Made by a program: the position numbers and the translations under genes | Part shown: piece after piece, positions 1 to 17,824 of the stretch | Layout: each line of letters starts with the position of its first letter | Position numbering within the stretch: position 1 is the stretch's first letter | Notes under the pieces: model-generated | Seen by the model: the letters and a program-made list of their open reading frames with translations, nothing else | Database searches by the model: none | Told to the model about the DNA's origin: nothing | Source: Glandiceps talaboti | Lineage: Eukaryota > Hemichordata > Enteropneusta > Spengelidae | Reading direction: 5' to 3' | NCBI RefSeq assembly: GCF_964340395.1 | Contig: NC_135569.1 | Coordinates: forward strand, 14,319,519 to 14,383,518 | DNA: 64,000 bases

Positions 1-2180
1 AATATCATTTTTATGCCATCTATTTCTTATCGAATTCAAACATTTTATTTCTTCAGTAATAGTATTTTAAAATGTGCTTTGTTATTTCCATGGATTTAGC
101 TGTGGTTATACTTTCCCCATTACAGTCTTTTCCCCATACAGAGTAGGGCGCTAAATCTTGCACCCGTTTGGCTATAGTCTTACTAGATGCTTTTGTTGTT
201 ATATCTGGATGTACCCTTTGTATCATATAACTTGAATTTCAAGTTGTCACCAAGTTCACACACATCATTAATCCTGTGTAATCTTAGTGTACGTATATAT
301 GTAGGCAGATTTAACATATTTACGCAATCATATCGCTGGAATGGTTGAGCAAGAATAATTCAAATCAGGTGTGATTTCCGTAAGTACAGAATAATTACCA
401 GTGTCTTCATAAGATTCAATTATGTGGGAAAGCTCTAATGTTGACAGAGTTGCAGAAAATGTGATGGAGAGAAGTGTATAAAGGATAATGTATTTCAGAA
501 TCTTTAAAACGTTGCAGTATGTAAGTGGCATCAAATTCTTTTAGTTATATCCATATTCAGTATACAAAGCATACATATGAATGAACTCGGGTATAACAAT
601 ACTTTTCGTCAGGGAAAATCGGCATCAACACAACAAGATAGAGATGCTGGAGTGTGCACACACCCCCTAGAATTTTTGTATTCAATATATAGATTTTTAG
701 TTGCCGAGCGAATTTTAACATGCTGTATACATTGAATGACGTATTGATATTTCAAATTTAAAGTACCTATCCACCTAAATCTTTAATTCTATATTATAAA
801 GTGAGAATTCCATAAGGTTTGCATACACCCATTGGGTTCCACTAGCACACAAACTAAAACAAGAAGTGTTGCACAACATATAATGCAACAAACACATTTA
901 TAAAGTAACAAGGTTATCATTTCGGACGTTAAGGTTGATGTCTCACTTGCTAAAATACAATGGGTTCTAGATTACTGCTGACTGTCACAGTTGTGTAAAT
1001 CATGCAGAAGCCAATATGAAACTGAACATAAGTTTAAGAGAGTAAGATCGAATTAATACAAGAGTTGCTATATTTAGTCTGAATGACTCAACCAAGTGAA
1101 CGTCCCTCAACTAGATGCAGATATGTGGGCACCAAGATTTTAATTTCTCTGTATTACATCAATCTGTCACTGTATCTATTATATGTCTGCATGGTGGCAC
1201 ACTAGTACATATCATTTAGACAAAATGTAGCAAGAGTATGTATTAAGTCAACCAACGACTTGCTAAAATGTTGTATATGTTGCAGCTTTTTGTATATGGG
1301 AAGTGGACAGTAACGTCAACACGCTGTAACAAGTCGTATAGTGCTGAATATAAGAGGATTGTAATAGAGGAAAATTTATATTCAACAATAAACCTTTTGT
1401 ATCTATCAACTCTAGCAAAACAATCGCAAGTTTCTAAAATGATCGGCTTACATCATAAATGTATATAACACCACATAGACTGTGGTAAGTTGGTAACACA
1501 CAGTCTTAGAGTGAATGTTTCTTATTTATTTTAGCTACATGCAGAATCACATAATAATGAACACATTGTAAAATATCTCCTGTTTAGTATATTACATTAT
1601 ATGAAGAGATAGGCCATGTGAAACTAATATCGGCTATACTAACATGTTACCTAAATACATATATCATATATCCAATTAATATCTACCTTATGCCTTACTG
1701 AAGTGTAATTTCCCTGCAGATTGTAAGTGTTTTTTAAATTATTGATCTAAAACGGTGTTCATCAGGTTTCTATGTTAAATTTTAATGCCGTTTTAGCGCC
1801 GGGGTTTTTGCATGGCATAGATCACTATAATATAGTCCCTTTATAAGCTAAGGCAAGACTTAAATGTATACGCCGATTGGGGGCTAGGGTAACACGTATC
1901 GCGCATTATCTCTCCATTTTGCTGGTGTATATGTCTATGTGCGTCTGCTAATGATCACAGTGTGTCTATTATTAATGGCACAATTGTAGAAATTTGCTAT
2001 TAAGCTCAATTAATCATGTAATGCATTTTAATTGCATGTTGTGTCAATGTATGACAGTAAGATACTTTGTAAAGGGCATTATAACCGAGGTGGTATGCCT
2101 GACTTGATATAGATAAAAAGGTGTACTTCAAGAAACATCCGTCAGTAGCGATGAAGACCTCGTTAGTGGCTACACGTATT
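1..2180. other. gene-poor flank, no supported gene
   Basis: AT-rich sequence in which I see no gene. The only open frames are 60-90 codons, lack family motifs and have no coding-like context. A ~55-base block at 1182-1240 (a 'gtctgcatggtggcac' core followed by 'atttagacaaaatgt') recurs at about 4475-4533, so at least part of this stretch is dispersed repeat. Confidence 0.5.
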
Positions 2181-2470
2181 TTGCGAACGATGACCATTTC
2201 TGCTAGTCCCTCTTTGCAGTGAAGTAATTTTGCTGGGTGATATAACGTTCGAAGAATATACGTAAACCCCATTAGTTACACTAATTGTGAACGATAATCA
2301 TTTCTGCTCGTCCTTCCTTGCAGAGAAGTAACTTTACTGGGTGATACGTCCGAAGAATATACGTAGACATGAACTAAAGAAACTTGGTTCTTGTATCAAA
2401 GAACAGTACTGTTACATTACTGAAGTGCCAACCTTATAAACCTGTTTACTGACGTCCGAAGAATACGTTT
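2181..2470. repeat. ~105-bp direct duplication upstream of GPCR-1
   Basis: A block at 2181-2266 is repeated at 2286-2368. Both copies run from 'gaacgat' through 'catttctgct' to 'cgaagaatatacgta'. A third short trace of its end ('cgtccgaagaatacg') lies near 2452-2466. It sits 220-500 bases before the GPCR-1 start codon, so it could be 5' leader or promoter. The sequence does not decide between these. Confidence 0.7.
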
Positions 2471-2690
2471 ACAATAAGATGTCGACGAGAGTGGAGAAGA
2501 CATCATAAGGAAAGAACATCGCGCGAAAACATCAACGTCTTGCTTTCTTGCTTTCGCTCGTGCGAAGAAATTGTTTTCTGTGTTCAAGGACACACGACCA
2601 TTCAGACAATATTCTGACTTTGCATTTTAGAAGCAGATTATTGTGTCAACTTAACCAGAGACACGCGAATACGATTATTTCCGTAGAACA

Positions 2691-3746
2691 ATGAATAACA
2701 CAACAGCGGCATACCTTGATGTAGTTAGTCTCACTGCTAAACCCTTCACGTCAACGTTGGAATGGACTATTATTCAAACAATCATAAACCTACTAGTAGT
2801 CTCCAACAACGCACTTGTACTTTCGGCAATGGTAATGTTTTCAAACCTTAGACGTTCTTTCAGTAATTTCGCCATCGCCAACATGGCGGTGACTGACTTT
2901 CTCCTCGGTGTTTTTATACTCCCTCTTGGGATTCGCTATCGGTCTCGAGAGCAGTGGGAGTTTGGTGACTGGGTCTGTAGGTTTTACCAAGGTATATTCA
3001 TCAGTCTTTGTCATGAATCAATTTTTAGCGCTCTAATTTTATCTGCAGACAAATACATTTTTATAAAACACCCCTTACACTACCATACTATGGTAACAAC
3101 AAAACGTATAATTGCATCTTTAGTAATCACCTGGTTGATATCGATAATTTACGGCATAATCCCCAACCTAGGTAGGTGGGCTCCGACTCCAAATCCCCCT
3201 AACGTTAACGTGTACCCACTTTGCGCTCCATTGTTGCCAGATTATGTCGCTGTTGGGATGGCTCTAAGTATTATTCCTATGATATTCATGCTTTATGCAA
3301 ATTACTACGTTTTAAAAGTTTTGAAACAGCAGCGAATGAAGATCATGCCTTCCCTGCTGTTCCCAGCAAACCAAATAATAGGTTTGGAAAATGTATGCAG
3401 GGATGGGAACCCTCTGAATCAACGCAAACGGAAAATTCTTGCCGGTGAAACAAAACAAATCAAGACAATGTTACTGATCGCTATTGTGTTTTTCATTTTA
3501 TGGACACCCATGTTTCTTGCTTTACTGACACATTGTTTTTGTCATTGCCTTGATGTTATGACTATTGAAATATTTCACTGGTTGGCATTTAGCAATTCGG
3601 CGGTAAACCCAATTTTGTACGCTTATAACAAAGACTTTAGGGATGCCTATACCAGGATTTTGCGATGCAGATATAATGTTCGGGCTTTCAGTGATAATGA
3701 AACTACAAGAACATTTCGAGAACGTACCAAAACCATCGTCAAATAA
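2691..3746 (+). CDS. class A (rhodopsin-like) GPCR, amine-receptor-like orphan, GPCR-1
   Basis: A complete intronless 351-residue seven-transmembrane receptor of the plasma membrane. Landmarks seen: N-glycosylation sequon at N3; N40 (1.50); D69 (2.50) in 'NMAVTDFLLG'; C96 (3.25) and C178 in ECL2 for the usual disulphide; D120-K121-Y122 in place of DRY; W148 (4.50); P196 (5.50); W271 and P273 in 'ILWTP' (TM6); 'NSAVNPILYAY' (TM7); then an amphipathic 'KDFRDAYTRIL' helix 8. TM7 (HWLAFSNSAVNP) resembles aminergic receptors. However, counting from C3.25 places Phe103 at 3.32, where aminergic receptors have the ligand-binding Asp. ECL3 holds a Cys cluster (C282, C284, C286). The ATG at 2691 is the first in frame with a full N-terminus and is matched by its paralogue at 45841. 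The ligand is unknown. G-protein coupling is inferred from the family. Confidence 0.9.
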   Translation: MNNTTAAYLDVVSLTAKPFTSTLEWTIIQTIINLLVVSNNALVLSAMVMFSNLRRSFSNFAIANMAVTDFLLGVFILPLGIRYRSREQWEFGDWVCRFYQGIFISLCHESIFSALILSADKYIFIKHPLHYHTMVTTKRIIASLVITWLISIIYGIIPNLGRWAPTPNPPNVNVYPLCAPLLPDYVAVGMALSIIPMIFMLYANYYVLKVLKQQRMKIMPSLLFPANQIIGLENVCRDGNPLNQRKRKILAGETKQIKTMLLIAIVFFILWTPMFLALLTHCFCHCLDVMTIEIFHWLAFSNSAVNPILYAYNKDFRDAYTRILRCRYNVRAFSDNETTRTFRERTKTIVK

Positions 3747-3822
3747 CGACACCAGTTTAAGGGGAGCAAGGTAACTTTACATGTTTTTGGGTCGTAAGTT
3801 TTGCCGTTGATTAAAGAAATAC

Positions 3823-4182
3823 CTTAGGACGCTCAATTATAGAATAGGTGAGGTATGTAACCTTTTTATTTTAATGCAGTACATTTTTTCATGTGTGGAG
3901 TGTATAGTTCTGTTTGTTCGGTTTTCCTTTATTTTCCATATGGTCTCTGTGTTATTGGTTTCTTCCCATCAGATGTACAGCCATTACAGATTGGAAGAAC
4001 AGTTTTATGTTGTCTTTTGAAGTTGATGTCAGTTTCCGCATCCACTATTTCTTGCGAGAATTCACAATTTTCGTGATTTTTTAAATATTTTTCTCGAATA
4101 TGTAAAAAATCAAAAGTTTAGGGTCGGTAGCGAAAAACTAGGTGAGGTCGGGTAACTGGAATAAAACATTTTTAGGGCCTTA
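3823..4182. mobile_element. MITE-like element, family M1, copy 1
   Basis: First of four related ~360-bp non-coding copies (others at 41368-41589, 47498-47873 and 62740-63111). All share 'cagccattacagattgg', 'gtttccgcatccact', 'tttagggtcgg' and a right end reading 'ggaa(c/t)aaaac...cctta'. The better copies have inverted ends ('TGTGTGGTTCCGATTAC' on the left, the complement of 'GTAACCGGAACCAAACA' on the right). The left end of this copy is worn. It has no transposase and lies just 3' of GPCR-1. Confidence 0.7.
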
Positions 4183-4534
4183 CTGAAGCATACATAACGA
4201 TCACTTACCATTGGCAGAAATCAAACAGAATGTATGTAAACATTTCGATGGCGTAATTTATTACAGTGGATTTAAAAATACCGTTCAGTTTCTCTAATTG
4301 ATACAACCTCACAGATCTCAATAAGAAACTAGACATGCTACACTTTAATAGGAAAGATGTCAATTTATTGGTATATTTTATATAAATCAAACACATGTAA
4401 ACCATTTAAAAGAACGTACTGCTACAAGGACCAAGGCGCAGACACGCGGCGCCAATGGTTTGACGTCTGTATTTGATGTCTGCATGGTGGCACATCAGTT
4501 CGTTTGATTTAGACAAAATGTTGCAAGAAACTGT

Positions 4535-6165
4535 ATTCATTGAATCTTGCTGTAGGCATGTGTAGTCTCTTTTTAGCTTCTGCATGGTGTATCAAAAAGA
4601 GAAGCTGTGTGGTATTTTGAAATTCGCTGTGTATGTATATACACAGTGTGTCGAAGAAATCTTTATTATGGAGTATATTGACACTGAAAAGTGCCATCAA
4701 AGACAGGCATCGACATTAGCATAATACTTCTACAGTTTATTTATGGTTTTATCTAGATATTTTCACCTGATAAACTCAGAATGTGTCATTTTTACAACAT
4801 CTTTTCAAATATTATATTATAAATTACACAATGTCAGATTTACAGTAGTGACCATAAAGACGAGGATTTGGTATTTATTTGGTATTTTTAATTTATAAAA
4901 AAGTTTCATCATGGCTTCTTACTTTGAAAATCAACACGAAACAATATATATCAAATCTGTGTTTGTATCTACATACATTGCAAAAAGCTAAAATGTGTAC
5001 AAATTCTGTTGTTGTGTTATACGTACATAACAAACGTAGAAAGCCAGTCATGATCATAAAACTGTTGTATATCTTTAAAATCCAAGATAAATACAAAATC
5101 CTGATCCATATGGCCACTGTAAAACAATAGTAATACACATATAAGGGATTAGAGTCAGTGAAAAATATATTTACAATGCTGAGGAGAGACATAGTACTTT
5201 ACTGTTGTGAGATAAATTAAATAGAGCACCATATATGTGACCCTGCACACAACAGACGTTAATTCTGTATGAAATTGTCAGAGTTGCGTCTGTTTGTGGA
5301 AAATGTAAGGAATTTCCTACAGACAGACAGTGTTTTTTTAATATTCTATGCTAACGAAAGGAGTCAAACTGTAGCGATTTGCTAGATTTGATGTTTTATG
5401 GGTAATTTTAGAGTCTTGGTCTTTCATTCTTATCAATGAAGAGTTTTCATTTTAAGGTAAAATGTCTTACTGTTTGGAATTGTAACTTTTATTTCCTTTC
5501 TGAATTTATTTTGTGTTATTTAATATTCTCTGATGTATAGTAGAAATTGAGGACAAACACATCGTCTATATAAGACGATATAATTATATAGAAGATCAAA
5601 AATCAAATATTCTGTACATTCAATTTATGTTGATACGAATGTCTAATTTGCTGCAATTGTTTTTCTTAATATATTATTGAGCAGTAGTAATAGCATTGAG
5701 ATCGCCTGTTAATTGTTTGATTTATGACAGACGCTTTCCGTGACTGATTGCTTTTAAAGTTCAAGGTTTTTAGCTCATAGCATAATGGAAGTGAAATAGA
5801 TTGCAAAAAAATAACCCAACGCTTGTCAATTTAACAATTGTAAGAACTTTAACGTGTTAGATCGCCATGCAATGAAAAAATGCCGATTCTAGAATGTGTT
5901 CAGACACTTGTAATTTTGATACTAGTTTGACCCTAAGTGTGTGTTATTAAACATTGTTTGTGTAAATTGTAAAGTGTTGTATATGTAAAATGCCAGTCAA
6001 CATGCAAGTAACTGTAAGCTTATTATATCACCAATCTCTTGATTAATAAGTAATTATGTTGGACGTGTTTTACTGTCATTTGTTACATGTAATGATTCTC
6101 TATAAAACACACCTGTATGGGATGACATATACATCATTTCATGTGTGTCATTCTTTATACTGTGG
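4535..6165. other. gene-poor stretch with one dispersed repeat
   Basis: No gene is seen. The part at about 4870-5040 ('gtgtttgta', 'ttgcaaaaagctaaaa', 'gtgta') is related to 38150-38320 and more weakly to 53490-53620, so it is a dispersed repeat. The overlapping 83- and 99-codon open frames here fall in that repeat and show no domain. Confidence 0.5.
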
Positions 6166-6169
6166 TGTG

Positions 6170-6329
6170 TAGGCGTGTATGTATGTATGTATGTATGTAT
6201 GTATGTATGTATGTATGTATGTGACGGTATGTATGTATGTATGTATGTATGTATGTATGTATGTATGTATGTATGTATGTATGTGTGTGACGGTATGTAT
6301 GTGACGGTATGTATGTATGTATGTATGTA

Positions 6330-6376
<47 letters not shown>

Positions 6377-6389
6377 GTGTGTGTGTGTG
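6170..6389. repeat. (GTAT)n/(GT)n microsatellite
   Basis: Long tetranucleotide array interrupted three times by a 'gacg' unit, then (GT)n. The open frames across it are low-complexity artefacts. Confidence 0.95.
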
Positions 6390-6399
6390 AAGACAATTC

Positions 6400-9270
6400 G
6401 GTTTTAGTCGTCTTGTTGTTCACACCATTGCTATATTTCTACTTAATAGTGGAATGTTTGTGGCGTAATCCCATGGGAAGAAATCCCACACCTACAAATT
6501 GAGTTCTTTTATCACTCCATCGTGAATATATTGCTAATTAAAAAGTCATTATATTCATAACTCCCATGGTACCTCATTCGTAAGGTGATTAAATTGGTTT
6601 GCTTAATATCCTACTCGTGTACTCCACCTCAATTTCAATATAATTTAATGTCGGTATAAGGTCTATTTTATCATCAATGATTTTGTAGTCTTTGAATACA
6701 AAATATGTTCTTCTCTACGGTAAGGAAATGCCTGCTGCGATAATTAGACGGACTGTCCTTCACTTCAAATGGCCGCTCACAGCACTGCAAATTTTACAAC
6801 ATGCAAAAGATGTGTATGTTTGTAGTGAGTTTGTTTCAAGGCCACCTGCTCAAAGCAACGTTATTAAATAAGAAAAATAATGTTAATTATACTAGTAAAG
6901 AAAGTACAGGCATACATTGGATAACAATATTCGACTTTCACTTCATTTGTAAACCCCTTTATAGCATTAGGAAATTATACGATATTTAATGATAAGACTA
7001 TGTGTATTATTTTTTTTGGGGGGGGGGTAATTCTATTCATTACACAACATTTTCTGCGAAATGTTCCTGGAACGTATCTAACAATGTTCATCAGTAAACT
7101 ACTCCATTTTGAACGTCTGCAGAATAATAATATTTTGGTTGCTCTTCAATACGTATTTCTGTGTGACATATCTCCATTACAGCTACAATGATGTTGCCTT
7201 GGTGTTTTACTCCTGTGTACAGTAGACCATTTTGTACACACCCTCAGCCAACTTCTAATGCGAAAGAAACAATTATATAGGTGCCATGCAAAGCGGGGAT
7301 GCAGAAGTAATCAAGTTGAAACGTTGATTATCAGTTAGAAAATAAACAATTGCAGCCATTAAAATCATCATGTCCATGTGTAATGTTTTCAGTAGAAGCC
7401 GGTCTTTACTGCAGTGCGGAAGAATAGCAATGTTTATTACTGTTCAATGTGATTAGGCATAGAGTCCTGCTGTGTTTATTGTGTCTCTGTTATTGTTAGT
7501 CAAGAGTAGAAATATGTATATTTTTTGTGTCAAGAACGTAATTGAGCGAAAACCAAGCTTACTTCATTTAACTATAATATTTATCTAAAGAAAAAGTTAT
7601 ATATCTTCAAATTGATGGGCAACAGTTTTCTCTTGCTTGTTTACTATTCCAAGTTTTACGACAAAGGTTGAGGCAGTGACACGTCTACAACCTTGTTAAC
7701 TACGGTCATTGCCCGCTTAATGCAGTCAGATAAACAAGTCCGCCCTAATTAATCTGCTGTGACTCACTAAATGATAATTCCACATATATGACACTAACGA
7801 ACTCACACTCTCAAAGTTGAACGACACTCCTGGACATAAAGGCATTGTTTATAACTTCTTGCTGGTTTGAATGAGCATTGCATATTCATATGCACTAAAG
7901 TGTCTATTTCATTAATTAAACAGTCATGCATTGTTCATCTAATAGTCGGTGTACCACGTAAAGAACAAGAGGGGTGAACAAGTTTCATTTTGATCTTTTT
8001 TGCAACTGCATATAATCTTATAATAGTTAACGATTGTTATTTAAATATCAAACACATTATCTACACTTTACAAGTCACGGTTAAGCCTGGTGTAGAAAAT
8101 TGTCCAAATGTCGGGCCTCGGCTTAGACTCGTAGTAACCAACCCAATATGTCTGAATGATGGTAATATATTGTGGGATTATACAGTTACATCTTCACAAA
8201 CGTTGGTTAATGAAAAATGTACCAATGTCTGCTTATTCTATAAAACAAGATTTTGTCGGAACTTAGAATCACTACAGATGCCATCCAGACGTGGGTAGAA
8301 GAGTGGTTACATGAGCAGACCAACGACTTCATCTTTCAGACTAGTCGATGCTTTGTTTGTCCTCAACTGGTTTCCATTGTAGAAGTCAATGACGCTCTTT
8401 GTAGGGAGGAGGAGCGCCACCAACGACAGTCCTCTACAAAATACATATGAACAAATTCGGATAAAGTAGATACACGTATGTTCCTTTTGCATCATTACGT
8501 GTCTGTCTGTCTGCCAATGTCTTTTATTTGTGATTGTGTCAATCGGATACAGTGAACAGTAACTTGCAATGCGCTGTACATATATATCTTATGATGTTAA
8601 TAATAGATATGACCTTAAGAAAGCCAAACTTAAATAAATCAATTAATTCATTACTTTAATTTACTACAAGTTACTACACCTCTGTTACGATTCCTTTTCA
8701 TCCAATCTCCATTCTGTATTAATGTCCAATTCCCTAACAATTCCCACTGATCTCTGCAGTAAGTGTTCTCTTTTTATATTGTCTCTTAAAAGAGGCAGTA
8801 AGAGAGAAGTGTTGTCCAGACACGATAGATGGTATATTTGAAATGAAATTAGAGTACAGGTGATATCATAATGAACTTTCTAATGAGCTATTCACTCAGG
8901 CATAGATAAACCCATCAGCCAATGTTAAATGGGTGAATCAAAATAAAATGTAATTTGTTAGTGTCTTGTCAAAACTGGTTTGCCGTGGCATAGAAAATCA
9001 ATACCATTGGGGAAAGGGGTAACGTACTGTAATAAGTATGTGAGGCAGTGAGATGAGAGAGACAAACGATATATTGATCAGATGAAAGATTAATCAAAAG
9101 TAGCTTGAGGGTAAATCGACACATGATACGTAATTGGTAGTTTAACGATACTAATAATACGTATATGTAGTTCGCTGTTTGGTGAAAAAATGTCCACATA
9201 TGAACACTCAGACCGTTGTAAGCTACTCGTTGGTCTGCTGCAGACAAAGGTAAGGACAAAAATCATCTCC
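6400..9270. other. no supported gene
   Basis: No recognisable gene or RNA gene. A homopolymer G run lies at about 7017-7027. Open frames reach only about 100 codons (for example 7990-8298) with no family motif and no convincing splice partners. Confidence 0.45.
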
Positions 9271-9274
9271 ATCT

Positions 9275-9668
<394 letters not shown>

Positions 9669-9719
9669 CACTGTTCAGACACTGCTTACTACTGAGATCT
9701 GCATATTGTAGTTTGAATT

Positions 9720-10110
9720 TGCACATTACTCTAAGTGTTGGGCAGGGACTTAAACAATGATCTCTTCATTATTACTTAGGGTAAAACCAACTCAATACGT
9801 ATGCATGTACGAACATAGATGAACTGAGCAAATGGTTCATTGAGTAAAGGCGGTAAGAAATTAAAAAGATTAACTAACTAACTTAGTCATTGTACCAAAC
9901 GTACTGATATACTATCATTGTATGGATGTTTATGAAAGCAAATTACATTTTACATAAATTGAAAAACAAATATAATGTATAACTAACGTCACATTTTCCC
10001 TCTTATATATGTCGACGACACATCTGATAAATGAAAACGTGTTTTATCAAATCGCTCCGAAGAAAGTCTAATTAATATTTCGTATTCTTCAATAGTTAGT
10101 ATATATTGGT
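9720..10110. other. no supported gene
   Basis: AT-rich spacer with no feature that I can support. Confidence 0.4.
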
Positions 10111-10112
10111 AA

Positions 10113-10179
10113 ATTCGTTATACTAGGGGCATTTTTGCTTTGGATGCGAGAGGTCTTGGTTTCAAATCCCGAACGATCC
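10113..10179 (+). pseudogene. tRNA-Pro-derived pseudogene
   Basis: Aligns along its length with the tRNA-Pro genes at 11284 and 20539. It keeps 'actaggggcat', 'gctttgg.tgcgagaggtc', a 'ggtttcaaatccc' T-arm and a 3' 'gatcc' end. The acceptor stem is not complementary and bases are missing in the anticodon stem, so it is a decayed copy or the head of a tRNA-derived SINE. Confidence 0.65.
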
Positions 10180-10189
10180 AGCAAAATTT

Positions 10190-11280
10190 GTGTTTTTAAA
10201 TCCCTCAGGGCCGATTTTGTTTTCCATCTATGTCATCATTCCCCCCCCCCCCCGGCAAATCAAAACAAAAACAAAAACGGCACTGATTCAATTTGACCGA
10301 AATTTGGAGCAACATTCTTGGTTGTTGACCAGAACTGATTAGTTTTTTAAGCGAGATCTACATGAAAATTAACGTAACATTAGCTTAAACCGTATTCGGT
10401 CATTTGATATAATAGTGAGAGATATCCCTGCATTAAGATAGTTTTGTCTACATATGAACAATCTAGTCGTTGGTGGCGCTGTTACTAGAATTATGACCAA
10501 ACGCAATAATAAGTAAAATCTTTTTAAAACAATATTTACAATTAGAAACGCACCATTGCACCAATATTTAACCCACAATTTTCGATTACAATAGAATTTG
10601 TAATGTGAAATCATGAGGTGATTGTACTCTCTAGAATCGAAAGAATATAAAGCCTTTATACCTACCTTAGACAGGTGGAAAGAACAAACACACTGTGTAG
10701 TGAGTACCGAAGTAACCTGACAAATTCAAATTACAAACAAAATCGCTGGAAACCTTCAAAGCTAGGATTCAAAATTCTACTGACCGGTCACCGATGTTAG
10801 AATGGTTACATTCAGCCAAGCCAAAGTCGGCAACCTAGCGAAAAATATTTTTCCCAAATCGCGGGAGAAGAAATGAAAACTGTGTTGTTCAGAATATGTG
10901 GTAAAAGCTAACCATGCTTTCACACAGGCTACACCCCTACATAATGCTTTAAAAATACATTAATCGTCAAACGCCTACACGTGTCGAAAAGTGAATGTGT
11001 TTGTAGGGGGGGGGGTGACTGTGAATACTATATAGATTGTGAATATAATATAGATTTGAATGCTACAAGTTACAAACAAGAGTAAGAGGAGAGGTTTGGG
11101 AAATTGAACAAAAAATGTAGGAATATTATATCACAATTATTGCCATTTCTTTAGTATCTGCTTGCACTGTTGTATCATATTACCTGATTCCCAAATGTTA
11201 AATGATGATGTTCCCATAATTTGTCAAAGGTAAATTCAGTATTGTACGCCTGATTAAATGTGTGCGTCGCCATGAACAGC
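10190..11280. other. no gene; duplicated island and homopolymers
   Basis: Holds a 13-C run near 10243, the second copy of the 36-base island from 9406 (at 10794-10830), and a G run near 11007. No coding region is supported. Confidence 0.45.
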
Positions 11281-11283
11281 GTC

Positions 11284-11355
11284 GGCTTGTTGGTCTAGTG
11301 GCATGATTCTCGCTTAGGGTGCGAGAGGTCCCGAGTTCAATTCCCGGACAAGCCC
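11284..11355 (+). tRNA. tRNA-Pro (anticodon AGG)
   Basis: A 72-nt intronless tRNA that delivers proline in cytosolic translation. The acceptor stem GGCTTGT/ACAAGCC pairs at all 7 bp with a C discriminator. The anticodon arm is CTCGC-TTAGGGT-GCGAG, giving AGG (read as IGG after deamination). The T-loop TTCAATT is normal, and the A box 'TGGTCTAGTGG' and B box 'GTTCAATTCC' are present. One A-C mismatch lies in the T stem. A 3' T run ('acttttg') follows within 10 bases. Confidence 0.9.
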
Positions 11356-12021
11356 CTCACTTTTGTATGGAAATACAAATATATATTTGTTGATTTTTGT
11401 TTTGTCACGTCATATAATTTTGTGAATTCATGAACTAAGATGGCAAGCATGTATGATTTTAAAATTGACCACTATGCATATTAAAAATAATTAGTGCATG
11501 AAACACGATTCTGAATATTCATCATGATAATTTTAATATAACTAATTTTGCATGATTTCGGAGGTCAAAGCTTTTGTCATTTCAAACTTATTACAATATT
11601 GCTATCACCCTCACTACAAAATCTTTGTATCTACGTTACTGCTTCCAACAGCGCCTTTCTCAAATTTTAGAAAGGCCTATTGTAATAAACTAGTCGGCAA
11701 ATGACTACAATGTACTATATGATATTGAACCGTCACATGATGAACCAATGCTGAATTTGTCAACCGAGACTTAGAATAAGGTACAGTTATCGTTTAAAAC
11801 CGTATAGTTCAGTTAGTAATAGCTAAAGAATGAAAAAACCCGGAGGAGCTTGAGCAGTCTATCGTTGTCTCACTACTACATGTAATTGTTTTCATTTCTT
11901 TACTTCTTTTGGAAATATGGTGAAAAGTACGAGTTTGGTGTACTCAATGGCTAGTGTAATTTAGAAACAGTAATGTGAGTGATCTGACACATTTTCTTGA
12001 GACCAGATCAAGTCTACAGTG

Positions 12022-12154
12022 GCGACTTGATGGTCTAGCGGTGTGTTCCTAGCTTTTCACACGGCAAGCCATTGGGACTGTCTTTAATACAAGAACAACA
12101 AATTGGTTTTCGCTTTGGGTGTGAGAGGTACGGTGTTTAATTCCTGGAAGATCC
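12022..12154 (+). pseudogene. interrupted tRNA-Pro-like pseudogene
   Basis: The 5' half ('gacttgatggtctagcgg') and the 3' half ('cgctttgggtgtgagaggt', 'ggtgtttaattcc', 'gatcc') of a tRNA-Pro(UGG)-like sequence are separated by about 60 bases inserted between the D arm and the anticodon stem. That is the wrong place for a tRNA intron, so I read it as a broken copy. Confidence 0.6.
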
Positions 12155-12426
12155 ATGCTTTTTCTAAAACCTTAGCATGTAATATATTGTCCTGTCAAAC
12201 CCGTTCATATCCATTAGATTACAACTCCTTCCTCTTCCTATTCAAAAAGGGGTATATCTAGCATTACCGTTAATGCTACAATATTTTTAGCTGAAAATCT
12301 TCCTCAAAATACTGTATAAAATCGTTTTACCTGGCGCATAATATTGTTTACAAAATTGTCTGCTCAGTTGAAAGTGAAAAAATATTCGTTAACGTATGAA
12401 TTTTGCAACACCATTTTCCTAATTTC

Positions 12427-16717
<4,291 letters not shown>

Positions 16718-16778
16718 GGTGATCGTTCAATTCAACTTGGTTGTCTGTACACTGATAGATTTCTTCAAATGAAATCCG

Positions 16779-16786
16779 TGACGTCA
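16779..16786. promoter_or_regulatory. CRE-like palindrome TGACGTCA upstream of Wnt11-like A
   Basis: A perfect 8-bp CREB/ATF-type site 62 bases upstream of the ATG, conserved at the same place in copy B (25933-25940). It may lie in the leader. Function is inferred only from the motif and its conservation. Confidence 0.35.
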
Positions 16787-17282
16787 TACACTCTCGAAAC
16801 TGAAATAGAAGATAGACGAGATTTCTATTGTGGTTACTCTGTCGTAAAGAAGTGTAAATAAGTTGAAATGAGGAATTTTACATGACCTTGATGCATATTA
16901 ATGTATTCAAGTGAAGAAATCTAATTCATTTACAAACACATGCCCTTCATGGTTCGAAAAATTACCCAGTAACGAAGGACATTAAAGAAATTCTTGTTTC
17001 TATGCAGAATTATTAAGATTTACCAAAGATTTTAACTTTACAGAATGGATGCATATATACCAACTTCAATGTGGTGGTCGGATATGGGCACAGGACTATT
17101 GACTACCAGATGTGCCAGAATGCGTACGTTTCGAAACGATGAGAACTGCTGAAAATCAATCCCTGATTATTTTAACTACTAGTAACTATGCCCCTTGAAG
17201 CATTTCTCTCACAAATCGTTTTCTTGGTTTCGATTGTTTTATTTGTTGGAGCATCATGTTGACAAACAAGTGAATGGTTCGT

Positions 17283-17306
17283 TCATACATACATACATAC
17301 ATACAT

Positions 17307-17349
<43 letters not shown>

Positions 17350-17377
17350 TACATACATACATACATACATACATACT
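17283..17377. repeat. (ATAC)n-(AGAC)n-(ATAC)n microsatellite
   Basis: Compound array in the Wnt A 5' flank. Copy B (26428-26472) keeps only (ATAC)n. Confidence 0.95.
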
Positions 17378-17824
17378 TCATGATTACTTACACACGGATA
17401 ACAAGTCAATTTACACTTTTCATCAACGACTAGGAGAATCGTCATTTAGAAAACCAGCTAATGGGCTTATTTCAATTAAAGATTGTTTGCATTTAAATAT
17501 TCACAATTTATTGGTTATTGGCAGAAGTTACCAAGTGCAAGGGCTATATTGAATCGAAAACGTTGGTAGGGAAGGGAGTATTTTAAACGGGGAGAGTCCT
17601 TACTCTGATTCAGTTTCAATGGACGAAGTGACGAAGTTAGAGAGCACATGGTTCATTGAAAGAGTATAAGTATATGTAATCTGTGTGTTGAGTGGCTTGA
17701 AGTGACTGGGATGCATGGGGAACCATCATATTAAAAGGGTATTGATAGCATGCATATGTATAACCCAGGGAAACGGACAATATAGGGGAGCTCGAGAGGT
17801 TTTCAAAGAATGTATCAAAGTAGA

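Noticed and set aside
3522-3752. 76-codon minus-strand frame
   Set aside because: Antisense shadow of GPCR-1 TM6-TM7.
6145-6502. Tyr/Val/Cys- and His/Thr-repeat open frames
   Set aside because: They are translations of the (GTAT)n/(GT)n array on both strands.
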